Below, in pieces: positions 11,207 to 22,929 of a stretch of 64,000 nt of DNA (its first letter is position 1; each line of letters starts with the position of its first letter). This stretch comes from Stenurella melanura (lineage: Eukaryota; Arthropoda; Insecta; Coleoptera; Cerambycidae). A program made the translations under genes and the position numbers. Where the stretch lies: assembly GCA_963583905.1 (NCBI GenBank), contig OY757310.1, positions 59,599,241 through 59,663,240 of the forward strand, given 5' to 3'. The notes beneath the pieces were generated by a model. It was not told the origin of the DNA. It worked only from the letters and a program-made list of their open reading frames with translations, and made no database searches.

Positions 11207-11624
11207 AATAGTTTTGGAATGCCATAAAACGTGGAAATTTTAAATTTGAGTAAAAAAAATTTTTCGTCTATTCTATAGTACCTAAGTAGTGATAACTAGA
11301 TTAAAAATTTGTTCAAAAAAATTTGTTTCCACGGAAACGTGGAAATTTTAAATTTGAACAAAACAAATTTTTCATCTATTTTAGTGGCAAACAATTTTTC
11401 ACATTTTTTTTTTTTGAAATAGGTTTAGAATGCCATGAAACGTGGAAATTTTAAATTTGAACAAAAAAAATGTTCATCTATTTTAGTGGTAAACAATTTT
11501 TCAAAAACGGTGGAAAAAATTTTCAAATTTTTTTTTTCTGAAATAGGTTTAGCGTGTCGTGAAACGTGGAAATTTTAAATTTGAGCAAAAAAAATTTTTT
11601 TTTTCATTATTTATTCCCCTTAGA

Positions 11625-11876
11625 CGGTCCACCCTGTATATTTTCCAGTGAAAGTTTAACCATTTCTTCGCTGACGGTAGCGTCAACTACCTACCAAATT
11701 TGACTGCTCTCCGTCAAGTAGTTTTTTTAGTTAATGCACCAACAGACAGACAGACATACTGACGGAATTGAAAAACCTATATTTTCGTAATCTACGTGAT
11801 CTGAAACGTCAAAATCCGAAAAAAGGGTGATTTTTTCTCGAATACAAACTTCCCTTCGGTATGCGAGGGAAGTAAA
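11625..11876 (+). repeat. Terminal module, copy 1
   Basis: The module begins GACGGTCCACCCTGTATA, contains the 'cagacagacagacatactg' motif, and ends in a hairpin around 'ttcccttcggtatgcgaggg'. A second direct copy is at 12117-12387 and an inverted copy at 4104-4372. It probably represents the end of a transposable element carrying the AT-rich minisatellite. Confidence 0.7.
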
Positions 11877-12116
11877 AAAACGATTTTTTTTGAAATAAGG
11901 TTAGAATGTCACGAAACGTGAAAATTTTAAATTTGAGCAAAAAAATTTGTTCCATCACCCATTTTATAAAAAAATTTAAAAAATTTCAAAATTTCAATTT
12001 TTTTTTCTAAATTTTGAAAAATAATTTTTTTGGGATAGGTCAGAATATCATGAAACGTGGACATTCAAAATTTGAACGAAAAAATTCTTTTTCCATTAAC
12101 TATTTATTCCCTTAAG

Positions 12117-12387
12117 ACGGCCCACCCTGTATATTTTCCAGTGAAAGTCTAACCATTTCTTCGGTGGCAGTGACGTCAGCTACCTACCAAATTTGACTGT
12201 TTTCCGTCAAGCAATTTTTTAGTTAATGCACCAACAGGCCGACAGACATACCGACAGACAGCCTGACGGAATTGAAAAACCTATATTTTCGTAACCTACA
12301 TGATCTGAGACGTGAAAATCCGAAAAAATCTCTGAGGGTAATTTTTTCTCGAATACAATACTTCCCTTCGGCATGCGAGGGAAGTAA
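12117..12387 (+). repeat. Terminal module, copy 2
   Basis: This is a direct second copy of the module at 11625, ending in the same hairpin (ACTTCCCTTCGG...GAGGGAAGT). The two copies differ by scattered substitutions, so the duplication is not very recent. Confidence 0.7.
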
Positions 12388-12390
12388 AAC

Positions 12391-13600
12391 GGATGCAATG
12401 TATTCCATTCAAGTTAAAATATCGTAGCTAAAAAATCCATTATAACTATTATTTTTATCTAGGTAAAAGAAAATAAAAACGAACGACACGTTTATTTGCA
12501 TTATTTTGTTATACCTGACCACCTATTCAACTCAGCCATTTTGAATCGATTAGTAACTTTCCTAAATCACTTTGTATAATTATAACTGACTGTCTGACTT
12601 TCATTCTTGCAAACTTTCATTAAAATTGCTTTAATCGTTTCAGAGAGTAATAAAAATGACCAACGGCAGTTTCAAGACGGAGTGATAAGAAACATGAAAA
12701 AATGTTCTTTGGTAGTCTAAAATATCACCATTTGTAAAAAATCTCGCTCATGAAGTGTGGCACGATTTTCCCACTTTTCTGACTAAACAATTAATAAAAA
12801 CGATGATAACTACCATCAACTCAAATGCACATTTTTATGGACAGGATGAATCACAACGAGAAACCCATACGTGATTACACACTGATATGTCGCAAAAAAT
12901 AACCATCCAACTAATTTTTGCTGATGCCATGGTAAGAAATGTGAGTAATGGGATTATCCTGGTAACACTTGCAACCGTTCTTTGCACGAATTGACCTAAG
13001 AAAGGTATGAAATAAGAAAGTTTAGTCATTCATTATGCAAGCAATTAGATCAAGAAAGTATAAAAGATTGAATGCATACATTATTTTCCAATGGAATTTA
13101 CATTCCATACCCATTTCACCAGTAAGATATGTGTAATTACTTAGAAATTGTTTCAAGTATAGAACCGTAATAATTATAATAATATACATAACATGTTATA
13201 CCACAGAGTATATTGTAGATAACATTATACTAAAGCAATACTTAAATGTCACTATAATTAGTAAAAAAAATACTATAATTAGCATATTTTATTTTGCCAA
13301 TTATAATTTTATTAATTCAAAGAGCTGTGCCGACTAATTAGCTCACTTTAGACAGAGTTACTGTAAAAGATGCGGCAAACGGCACATGATCAGAAAATGG
13401 AAAATGCATAAATCGCTGAGAATGGATGTATGTATTTGTGTTTACAGGTGATTTGTAAGTATTTCTCTACTTTTTTTTAAATTAAACTAGGCAATTTGTT
13501 TCAGCTTTCATTATGCCACACTTGGAATTTGATTCCATATATCCTGAGATTTGGTGCCAATGAAGTCAGGCAGTCAACTGCTTATTGAAAACGCATTAAT
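12391..13600. other. Low-repeat stretch, weak exon candidate only
   Basis: No transposon signature was seen. On the minus strand a good 3' splice acceptor (pyrimidine tract then CTTAG, last G at 12996) precedes 52 open codons ending in TAA at 12835-12837. The encoded segment has no recognisable family, and it is treated only as a weak candidate. Confidence 0.3.
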
Positions 13601-13603
13601 AGT

Positions 13604-15413
13604 ACAGCAAAAAAAGGCCAAAAAGATGAAGAGATATGTATAGTCTGTATACAGCAAGATTATGATTTTATCCTGTTTGGGGTATCACCGGGAGTATATT
13701 TCTAAGTTTTGGACCTCGAAAACCTTGTGCTACTTTTTTTATAAACAATTAAAAAATATTTACTGTGTTTTTCGAGCTTAAAATGTGAATAACTCCGGTT
13801 CTATTAGTCGGATCGGGGCAAACTAAAAACCAGTCGCTTCGTAATAAAATTGCCTATAAATCGTAGTTAGTCTCAAGTCTCTGAAGTACGTACATAACCT
13901 ACAAAACTGAAAAAATGAGAAAAAAACAGTACTATTTTCATTTTAGTGCCCAAGGCCGTCAACTAGACCAGGTTGCATCAAACTTTCAGAAAATATACTT
14001 TTGATGTAATAAAAAGACCCTGAAAAGTTGGTGTTAAAATATTGTACCCATTGGCCATAATTGCATCTGTTATCTAAAATTTGAAATGCCCGCTATTTTA
14101 TGCCATTAAGTCCAAAATGAAAATTAATTTTTTCAAAATTTAGATCTCGACGCCAGCTTTCGAATGCAATTAAAAATAAATTTTTGTAATGTAATTTTGG
14201 TTACTTTTTTTACATTTGTTTATAACTCAAATAACAACAATTGCATTTTCTCGGCCATTTTGAAAAAAAAATAATGTTCCTTATCAGATCTGGTAGAGAA
14301 TTTTGAGTCCGTTAATTTAAAAAAAAGAAAGTTCATTTTTGTTAACGTGAACTCGAAATATTTAATTCTTTGCATTTTGGCCAATTGTTATTTAACAAAT
14401 GCATATTTTGAGGTAAAATTTGGACTGTAACATTTTGAAACCTATTCATTTCATGTGATAAATTCATAAAAAGCGCTAGACCGCGGTAGACCGCTTTGAC
14501 ATGTTAACAAGTACGACACTGATATTTCACTTAATACAAAATTTAATAACAAAGTCTAATTGTCCACACGAATGATACAAGTAAATAATACAGCCTCAAT
14601 ATCGCCGAATAAATTTAGTAAAACAAAGGAACTAACGATCCGCTACCCGCTAGCCCGCAATAATCAATTCGTAACTCTTTCACAGGTAATCATAGAATGC
14701 CTTTCTGTTCATACGTTAGCAATCGTTGGTATATGTGTACATATGAACTTGGAAATAAAAAATTCCCATTTTTATTATTAACAAAAAACAAAGTTTTTCA
14801 TCGTATTGCTAAGGAAAAGATAACGTATTTTAAAAAAAGTCCTTCGAATTTTAAGAAACAAGGACGTTATTGCATTTTTTAAAATTTATCACATGAAATG
14901 AATGGGTTTCAAAATGATAGAGTCCAAATTTTAGCTCAAAATATGCATTTGTTAATTGGCAAAAATGCAAAAAGTTAAATATCTCGAGTTCAGGTTAACA
15001 AAAATGAACTTTCCTTTTTTAAATTAAAGGACCCAAAATTCTCAACCAGATCTGATCAAAAACTTTATTTTTTTTTTTTCAAAATGGCCGAGCAAATACA
15101 ATTGTTGTTATCTGAGCTATAAACAAATGTAAAAAAAGTAACCGAAATTACATTAAAACTTTTTAATTGCATTCGAAAGCTGGCGTCGAGATCTATATTC
15201 CGATTTTTTTTTTCATTTTGGAGTTAATGGCATAAAATGGCGGGCATCTCAAATTTTAGATAACAAATGCAATTTTGGCCAATGGGTTCAATATTTTGAC
15301 ACCAACTTTTCAGAGTCTTTTTGCTACATCAAAAGGTATATTTTCTGAAAGTTTGATGCAAATTGGTCTAGTTAGCGGTCTTGGGCACTAAAATGAAAAG
15401 AATACTGTTTTCC
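13604..15413. mobile_element. Foldback element, about 1.8 kb
   Basis: After a single-copy left end (about 13604-13923), two long inverted arms run 13924-14466 and 14883-15413. The shared landmarks are 'ttttagtgcccaaggccgtc', 'ctcgacgccagctttcgaa', 'ttctcggccattttgaaa' and 'catttcatgtgataaat'. The loop 14467-14882 carries short ORFs with no known similarity. The left end and arm are homologous to 33712-33770 and 35872-36600, so this is a dispersed family. There is no transposase. Confidence 0.78.
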
Positions 15414-15483
15414 CAGACTGTGCAAATTAAAATGCTTTTTTTACTACACTATAAATAGTACAAGAGAAAAATGTAAATAATTA

Positions 15484-16019
15484 CACAGCCCCACAGATAA
15501 AAAGTACCAGAGACATAAGTACAAAGATTTTGTGCATTTTTTTATGCTGAATCTGCAGTCCAAGAACCGATTTACTAGATAATTCTTTAGTAAAACTCAA
15601 AAACATCCCCTAAGATAGAGTGAAATCACTATTTAGGTAAATAGGTATTTATAATTAAATGCAACAATTTGTAAATACTTTGAGAAAACATTTTAAAATA
15701 AAATTTTGAGCATTAGAAAGAAATATACCCAAATTAAATCCACACTCACCCCTACGAGGGGGTTAATTCCACCCCTAAGATCAAATAACGAATGTTAGTG
15801 CAAAACAATGTGAAAAACCTATAGCCTTGTAGTTTGTAATTCCAAATATATAAATATAGGTTAAAGGTGGAATTAACCCACTCTATTTTAGGGATGTTTT
15901 TGCATTTTACTAAAAATTACCTGGTAAATCGATTTGTAGGCTGCGGATACGAAAAAAAAATAAAAAAAAATCTATGTACTCATGTCTCTGGTACAAAACT
16001 TTTTTTTTGTGGAGCTGTG
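15484..16019. mobile_element. Foldback with CACAGCCCCAC termini and TTA TSD
   Basis: The termini are CACAGCCCCACA (from 15484) and TGTGGAGCTGTG (to 16019), with direct TTA at 15481-15483 and 16020-16022. Long inverted arms share 'gagacataagtac', 'accgatttactagataatt' and 'aaaacatcccctaa'. The 3-bp duplication and CAC start would fit CACTA (CMC)-type or Harbinger-type machinery. There is no coding capacity. The same family occurs at 28901-30773 and, degraded, at 22564, 48300 and 51811. Confidence 0.8.
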
Positions 16020-16022
16020 TTA

Positions 16023-17100
16023 TTAGGGAAATGCATTGGCATATTTTTCCCAACTGACAACTAAATTGAAAATAAAAATTCAACAGCGGTCGCAATATTC
16101 GATAATAAGACCATTACTGAATATTAAACATGGATATATATTTGTAAATTTTTATAACTACATGCGTATCTAATGAAACTGAAAGAAAACTTATACTCCA
16201 CCTACCAAAAAATGGATCAGTGAGGAAAAGATTTATTTGTAGTGTGCTCAGAGAGAGTGAAACTGTCGAATAATATACGGGACAGTGTTTGAGAACTCCA
16301 GCGATACTGCTTTTGTAAACATGAAAAACATTTTTCTCACAGCGCGTAGTGTTGGATACTCACCGATTAAACCCTAAAGAAAAGAATAGTTTCGATTTAA
16401 ACTGTGTCTTTTTTCAAGTTCCTAGTTTTCGAAATTTCAGTTATACACAAATTCATATAACATTAAAAACTATATGCGCAAGAACAAACAGTTAAGAAAA
16501 CTTCTTGATGTGACAAAAAATTTAAAAATTATAATAAAAAAATTGTTAAATTATTTAAGTGTTAATTAATTATTTCATGTTAAATTAATTAGAAAAATTA
16601 AAATTTATGGAAACTGTGACTGATTTAAAACAAAATAGTTGCCTAGTTGCAAAATTGGGTGGGGAAGAGACATTTATCGTGTCAACCGTGCGCTATGTTC
16701 TCAAAGAAGCTTTACTCCATGTAATTTTAAAAATCACAGCTCTACAATTAACTGCCACAAAAACATAAGCATCGAGGAACAATCAGCCCGAATTTGAAAA
16801 CGAAATGTCAATTTGCTTATTTACCGAAAAGTAAAGACGTATCGCGGCTTCAAACGCAAGTAGAGCATTCATTTTCGTTCTATTGTTATTTTTTGAATTC
16901 ATTTTATAATTTGTTTTTAAGTACAATTTTTAAAACTATAAACAAATGCAATAACGGCTGAAATGATGTTTTTTTTAATACAAGTGCAAAATGTACTATA
17001 CGTAAAAAGGTAGTTTTAAATAAATTTACCTCCTGGTAGTCAAAGCACTTTAAAGAGGGTGTACCTTGATCGTATTACACCCGGTATACTGAAGGTCTCA
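16023..17100. other. No gene recognised
   Basis: AT-rich sequence with no coding, RNA or transposon signature identified. Confidence 0.4.
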
Positions 17101-17510
17101 ATTTTTTTTATGACAACCCATACCCTCACCATCATTCCATTATTAAACCGCTTAACAAAATAAAATTAAGACACGTATGTATCATAACCAGATCTGGAAC
17201 AACATTATAGTTTGAGTTAATTTTAAGAGTAAATAGGAGTAAGTAAGTAACGAAAGCTAGAGAGACTCTAGAAATTTGGGATCTGTATATACTAGAAGCC
17301 AAGGTATCAATTTTTGTGATATCTGTCATCCCCATCACCACTCCGTTATTAAAGTTATTTAGCGTGTGCCACCCCAACATCTTGGGGCAGACGATTTCAT
17401 ATTATCAAAATCCTATGAGAAATAATTGCCACACACTGAAGTGCAAATATAGCATCAAGATGTTTTCCTTTAAAGATACTTGGATAGAAGTAATGATTCC
17501 TTAGACAGAA
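17100..17510 (+). repeat. Dispersed repeat family copy ('agaagccaag' family)
   Basis: It shares ordered blocks with 41150-41585 and 48890-49417: 'ccattattaaaccgcttaac', 'aaaataaaatt', 'gatctgtatatactagaagc', 'aattgccacacactgaagtg' and 'tccttta-aagatacttggat'. It is non-coding, and the terminal structure is not resolved. Confidence 0.6.
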
Positions 17511-18560
17511 TTTTTTTATACTTGATTTGACTCTATTATCCATAAAACAATATATTCTGCGTTCACAATTCTTTCTACTTCTCACAGAAGGTATTTGCAT
17601 ATTGACAGATATTTTCAAATTTTAATAGATTATTAAATAAAAAATGTTATTTGATTTACTGCATTTATTTTGAAGAAGCACCTACTCTGATGCCGTATTG
17701 ATTACCTACTTTCCAAATATGTTTACCGCACAGGTCAGTTCTCAATAGATGATTCTACACACAATTTTTAAAGATGTTTTATTTTATCATATACGATTTA
17801 TATACATCTATAATGTCCAGTATCACACTCTGCGGGACGGGTACTAATGGTGACGATTTCAAAATAGATTCCGACCAAATTCATTCAATCATCAATATAT
17901 TGTTCGTGAAAGAATTTCTATTGTTAATATATAAACCCACCTTATTTCACACCCAAGAAAACTGTTCTTTCCACATTTAATCTAAAATATGTGGTTTCCA
18001 AGATATTACCATATTAATGGAGTTAAACCATATTTACACGTTTTTAAATATGACACGAAATAAACATGCCAAAATGTGTCATCGAAACTGAATATTAACA
18101 TCAATTTACTAAAGTCACTAAAAGCAGCGCAATACACCATATAGTCCTTTAATAAGTCCCTTTTTACATTTTATGTATTTTTTAAAAAACACAGTTATAT
18201 ATTAATTTGAATTTTGTTCTAGCAGAAATTCTTGAGAAAATGTTTATATAGATTAACTTACTCGCTTTGTGGTCACCGACAGTCTTAACATGCACCTCGT
18301 GGTGTAGTAACAACCATTAACCAACTTTTTCTCATTTAGCGCATGCAAGTATAGCAAATTCACTGAATTGGTTCACTTAAGATGGACGTTATGAACTAAA
18401 TAATACCGTAAATGAGTAGAGAATAATTTACCAATCTAAATGGTAAAAACTGCATTTCATAAAATTTGATTACCAAATACTCAACTAGATCGTATAAAGT
18501 AACAATCACCATTCGCTGAATTGTAATAGTAAACTTCTGTAATAAATCAAAAAGTAATTT
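17511..18560. other. No gene recognised
   Basis: AT-rich sequence with only short, unsupported open frames. Confidence 0.4.
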
Positions 18561-21500
18561 AACAAGTGAAAAAAACTACATTTTGATATGCTTTTAATCC
18601 ACTTTGTTGGGATGATTCATTACATTTTCAGCAGAGGGTCGCAAGATGACTCAGTGCATTGACATGTTTTATTTTTCTTTTTGCATTGACTAAAGTAAAA
18701 GCTAACTACATTTTGAAACACGGAAAGGGCATCGGTTCTATTTTTATTTAGTAAATGAAAATAAGGAAATGAATGATGATATTTTAAATATAACATTATC
18801 ACTTATCCATTTGTAATATTTTTTTAAATAATTCTATGGAATGCATTTTCGTAAATAACTCGTTTATTTTAAATTTTTCGAAAAAACTCTATTTCAGATT
18901 TTTTGTCCAAAAAGGCCCGTGCTTTATACTGGTCATAGAGATCGATCGACGGAAAGTTAATTTTCGATTTTTATTAGGAAACAGTTCGGAATTTGTAGAA
19001 TTTAGAAAAAAAATCAACTTTTCCAGGATTTGTAGATTCGCTTTTGTGTTTCAAATTTCTCACACACGTCAACTAATAGACCTAATCGACCCCTACAATT
19101 TCCATTTTTGAGAATCAAAATCGGACCTTGGGTTCGGGAGTTATTAATTTCTTTGAAAAATCTTACTCGGCCCTGGAAAACATATTTGCGGTCAACGGAT
19201 TCGGGGCGCCAGCAATAGGCTTGATTTGTGGCCGGGTACCTTTGATCCCACCAAGTCTCATTGAAATCGATCAATATTCTGGACAGTTTTCGTGCTTCCT
19301 AGCCCGATTTCGAGAAAACCAGTTTTTTGCAAAAAATAACAATTTTCACTTGCTTTTCGACATAGCCTCTGGTATACTTACTTGTAGAGATTTGCCAGCG
19401 GCACCATTTCTTTTTTGAAATGTATCGATCCGACTATCCGTTATCGAGTTATTCAATTTCTCCCGAAAAACTAGAAACGTCTATATCGGGTACTTCCGGT
19501 TTCCGAACGGAGCCGAGCTTCCGGCGTTAAGGTTTTCTAAAGACCTCCTATTAACCACCCAAGTTTCATCGCAATCCGAAAACGAATTAGGGGGTCTGGG
19601 CGTGACAGACAGACCGACAGACAGACCGACTGACCGACGGACGGAATTTTCTAAATTCGCTCTCGAATCGATAGATATGACTTTCAAATCGATCCGACAT
19701 TTTTTTCGGGTTTCGACGGTCCACCGGAAAAATGCTAAACGTATACTACATTTTTTTTTCAAAATGTAGTAACAAGTGAAAAAAACTACATTTTGATATG
19801 CTTTTGTCCAATTTGTTGGGATGATTCATTACATTTTCAGCAGAGGATCGCAAGATGACTCAGTGCTTTGACATGTTTTATTTTTCTTTTTTTTTGCATT
19901 GACTAAAGTAAAAGCTAACTACATTTTGAAACACGGAAAGGGCATCGGTTCTATTTTTATTTAGTAAATGAAAATAAGAAAATGAATGATGATATTTTAA
20001 ATATAACATTATCAATTTGTAATATTTTTTTAAATAATTCTATGGAATGCATTTTCGTAAATAACTCGTTTATTTTAAATTTTTAGAAAAAACTCTTTTT
20101 CAGATTTTTTGTCCAAAAATGTCCGTGCCTTATACTGATTATAGAGATCGATCGACGGAATAGTTAATTTTCGATTTTTATTAGGAAACTGTTCGGAATT
20201 TGTAGAATTTATCAAAAAAATCAAGTTTTCCAGAATTTGTAGATTCGCTTTTATTTTCTCAAAATTCTCACAAACGTCAACTAATAGAACTAATCGAGCC
20301 CTACAATTTCCATTTTTGAAAATCAAAATAGGACCTTCGGTTCGGGAGTTATTAATTTCTTTGAAAAATCATACTCGGTCCTGGAAAACATACTCGCGGT
20401 CAACGGATTCGGGCCGCCAGCAATAGGCTTGATTTGTGGCCGGGTACCTTTGATCCCACCAAGTCTCATCGAAATCGATCAATATTCTGGACAGTTATCG
20501 TGCTTCCTAGCCCGATTTCGAGAAAACCAGTTTTTTGCAAAAAAAATCAATTTTCGTTTGTTTTTCGACATAGCCTCTGGTATACTTATTTGTAGAGCTT
20601 CGCCAGCGGCACCATTTCTTTTTTGAAATGTCTCGATCCGACTACCCGTTATCGAGTTATTCAATTTCTCCCGAAAAACTCGAAACGTCTATATCGGGTA
20701 CTTCCGGTTTCCGAACGGAGCCGAGCTTCCGGCGTTAAGGTTTTCTAAAGACCTCCTATTAACCACCCAAGTTTCATCGCAATCCGAAAACGGATTAAGG
20801 GGGCTGGGCGTGACGGACAGACCGACAGACAGACCGACTGACCGACGGACGGAATTTTCTAAATTCGCTCTCGAATCGATAGATATGACTTTCACATCGA
20901 TCCGACGTTTTTTTCGGGTTTCGATGGTGCACCGGAAAAATGCTAAACGTATACTACATTTTTTTTCAAAATGTAGTAACAAGCTAAAAAAACTACATTT
21001 TGTTATCTTTTTATCCCTATTTGGATGATTCAGTACATTTTCAGCAGAGGGTTGTAAGATGACATGACATTTTGACATGTTTTATTTTTCTTTTTTTTTC
21101 TTTTTGCATTGACTAAAGTAAAGGTTAACTACATTTTGAAACACAGAAAAGGCATCGGTTCTATTTTTATTTAGTAAATGAAAATCGGTCAAATATTTAT
21201 AGAGATAGAATTTTCTCCGGTATGACCTTTTTTTTTTTTTTTTTTTGGTTTGGACACCTATAGATAATTTCGTGTATAATTAAAATAGAGACTTTCTCGA
21301 GAAGGCATGATATCAAAATCTGTTTCATAGTAAAACCTATTTTGTTTTGCATTCGTACGTTTCCTTTTTTTCTTTTTGCAATGGGTACAATGCATGAATT
21401 GTAATTAATTTTTTTCTGATTAAACTTATTTAAAATATCAAAATTTTACAAAAGATACAAATTTATCATAATCAGTTTTTCTACTTTATAAAATTGGAAT

Positions 21501-22533
21501 TATTTTAGCTACATTAATTGAAGATTAAAGCCTACTTCGCGTCACCCCAAAAATTTAACACCATTATTTAACCAAATAAAGGAATGAATGGTGATATTTT
21601 AAATATAACATTACATTATTTTTTTACACATATATCGCACGGAGAATTTATCAATTTGTAACATTTTAAAAAAATAATTCTATGGAATGTATCTTTGTAA
21701 ATAATCCGTTAATTTCCATTTCAGATTTTTTGTCCAAAAAGGTCCGTGCCTTATACTGGTTATAGAGATTGATCGACGGAATACTTAATTTTCGATTTCT
21801 ATTAGGAAACTGTTCGGTATTTGTAGAATTTATCAAAAAAATCAAGTTTTCCAGGATCTATACATTCGCATTGTTTTGTCAAATTTCTTACAAATGTCAC
21901 CTAATAGACCTAATCGAGCCCTACAAGCGCCATTTTTGAAAATCAAAATTGGACCCTCGGTTCGGGAATTATTAATTTCTTTGGAGAATCATACTCGGCC
22001 CTGGAAGAAATACTTGCGGTCAACGGATTCTGGCCGCCAGCAATAGGCTCTATTTGTGGCCGTGTACCTTTGATCTCATCGAAATCGAACAATATCCTGG
22101 ACAGTTATCGTCCTAGCCCGATTTCGAAAAAAACAGTTTTTTGCAAAAAAATTTAATTTTCATTTGTTTTTCGACATAGCCTCTAGTATACTTATTTGTA
22201 GAACGTTGCCAGCGGCACCATTTCTTTTCTGAAATATCTCGATCTGACTGCCCGTTGCCGAGTTATTCAATTTTTCCCGAAAAACTCGAAACGTCTATAT
22301 CGGGTACAGGACTCTATTAACCATCCAAGTTTTATCGAAATCCGAAAATGTAGGGGGTCTGGGCGTGACAGACAGACAGACAGACAGACAGACAGATCGA
22401 CGGGCGGAATTTTCTAAATTCACTCTGGAGTCGATAGATATGACTTTCATTTCAATCCGACGTTTTTTTCGGGTTTCGATGGTCCACCGGAAAAATGCTA
22501 AACCTATAGTACATTTTCTTTTTTAAATGTAGT
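18561..22533. repeat. Tandem array of three units of about 1.21 kb
   Basis: Unit starts (aacaagtg/aacaagct) lie at 18561, 19771 and 20978; the array ends at about 22533. The spacing is 1210 and 1207 bp. Each unit has the same order: an A-rich start; 'cagcagagggtcgcaagatg'; 'tctatggaatgcattttcg'; 'gagatcgatcgacggaa'; 'gccagcaataggcttgattt'; 'cttccggtttccgaacggag' (lost from unit 3); a GACAGACAGACCGAC run; and a closing hairpin 'actacattt...aaatgtagt'. Units 1 and 2 are close copies, while unit 3 is more diverged and about 350 bp longer. No ORF is conserved in a way that suggests protein selection. Confidence 0.88.
21186..21583. other. Extra segment of about 400 bp in the third tandem unit
   Basis: Units 1 and 2 read directly from 'tttagtaaatgaaaataa' to 'aatgaatgatgatatttt'; unit 3 has about 400 bp between these landmarks. 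It contains a long T-run near 21229-21246 and no ORF. It may be an insertion in unit 3 or ancestral sequence lost from the others. Confidence 0.55.
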
Positions 22534-22563
22534 AACAAGTGGATGAATAAACTATAAGTTGTT

Positions 22564-22911
22564 CACAACACCACAAAAAAAATCAGAACCAGAAACCAGA
22601 CCTACAAATCTTTTTTTATCTTAGATTTTGTGTGGCTGTGACACACAAGAAAAAAGAGTTCAGACCCAGAAACTAGGTATACCAATATTTATGTATTTTG
22701 ACCTCCTGAATTCGATGCCGCCATCAGAATTTCATTTTATCTTAGACTTATTTTATCTAATATAAAACCACTATTTTAAAGATAAAATCTAAGATAAAAA
22801 ACACAACGATAAAATAAAATTCTGATGGCGGAATTGAATTCAGGAGGTGAAAATACATAAAGATTAGTAGGTCTAGTTTTTGGGTCTGAACTTTTTTTTT
22901 GTGGGGCTGTG
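22564..22911. mobile_element. Degraded foldback of the CACAGCCCCAC family
   Basis: The right end GTGGGGCTGTG (to 22911) is followed by TTA. Arms share 'ttcagacccagaaactag', 'tatttatgtattttgacctc', 'cctgaattc' and 'gccatcagaattt', with the centre near 22765. The left end is rearranged: CACAACACCAC at 22564 and a second terminus-like GTGTGGCTGTG at 22631-22641 suggest a small copy nested against a larger one. Confidence 0.6.
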
Positions 22912-22929
22912 TTATAATATCATGCTTGT

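Larger units (their letters stand above)
10230..12110 (+). repeat. AT-rich minisatellite, monomer about 104-140 bp, at least 12 units
   Basis: The monomer core reads 'aggtttagaatgtcatgaa' then ACGTGGAAATTTTAAATTTG, a run of A, 'ccatctattttagtgg', then A/T-rich filler. ACGTG-core occurrences start near 10315, 10444, 10564, 10676, 10786, 10916, 11226, 11334, 11438, 11561, 11913 and 12051. Gaps of about 310 and 350 are explained by the hairpin insertion at 11036 and by the terminal module at 11625. Single monomers also lie at about 4390-4450 (reverse) and around 5242/6513. The array appears to be internal to a transposable element. Confidence 0.85.

Noticed and set aside
10230..12110. CRISPR-like regular repeats
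   Set aside because: Units are long, diverged and AT-rich with no unique spacers, and the genome is eukaryotic; it is a minisatellite.
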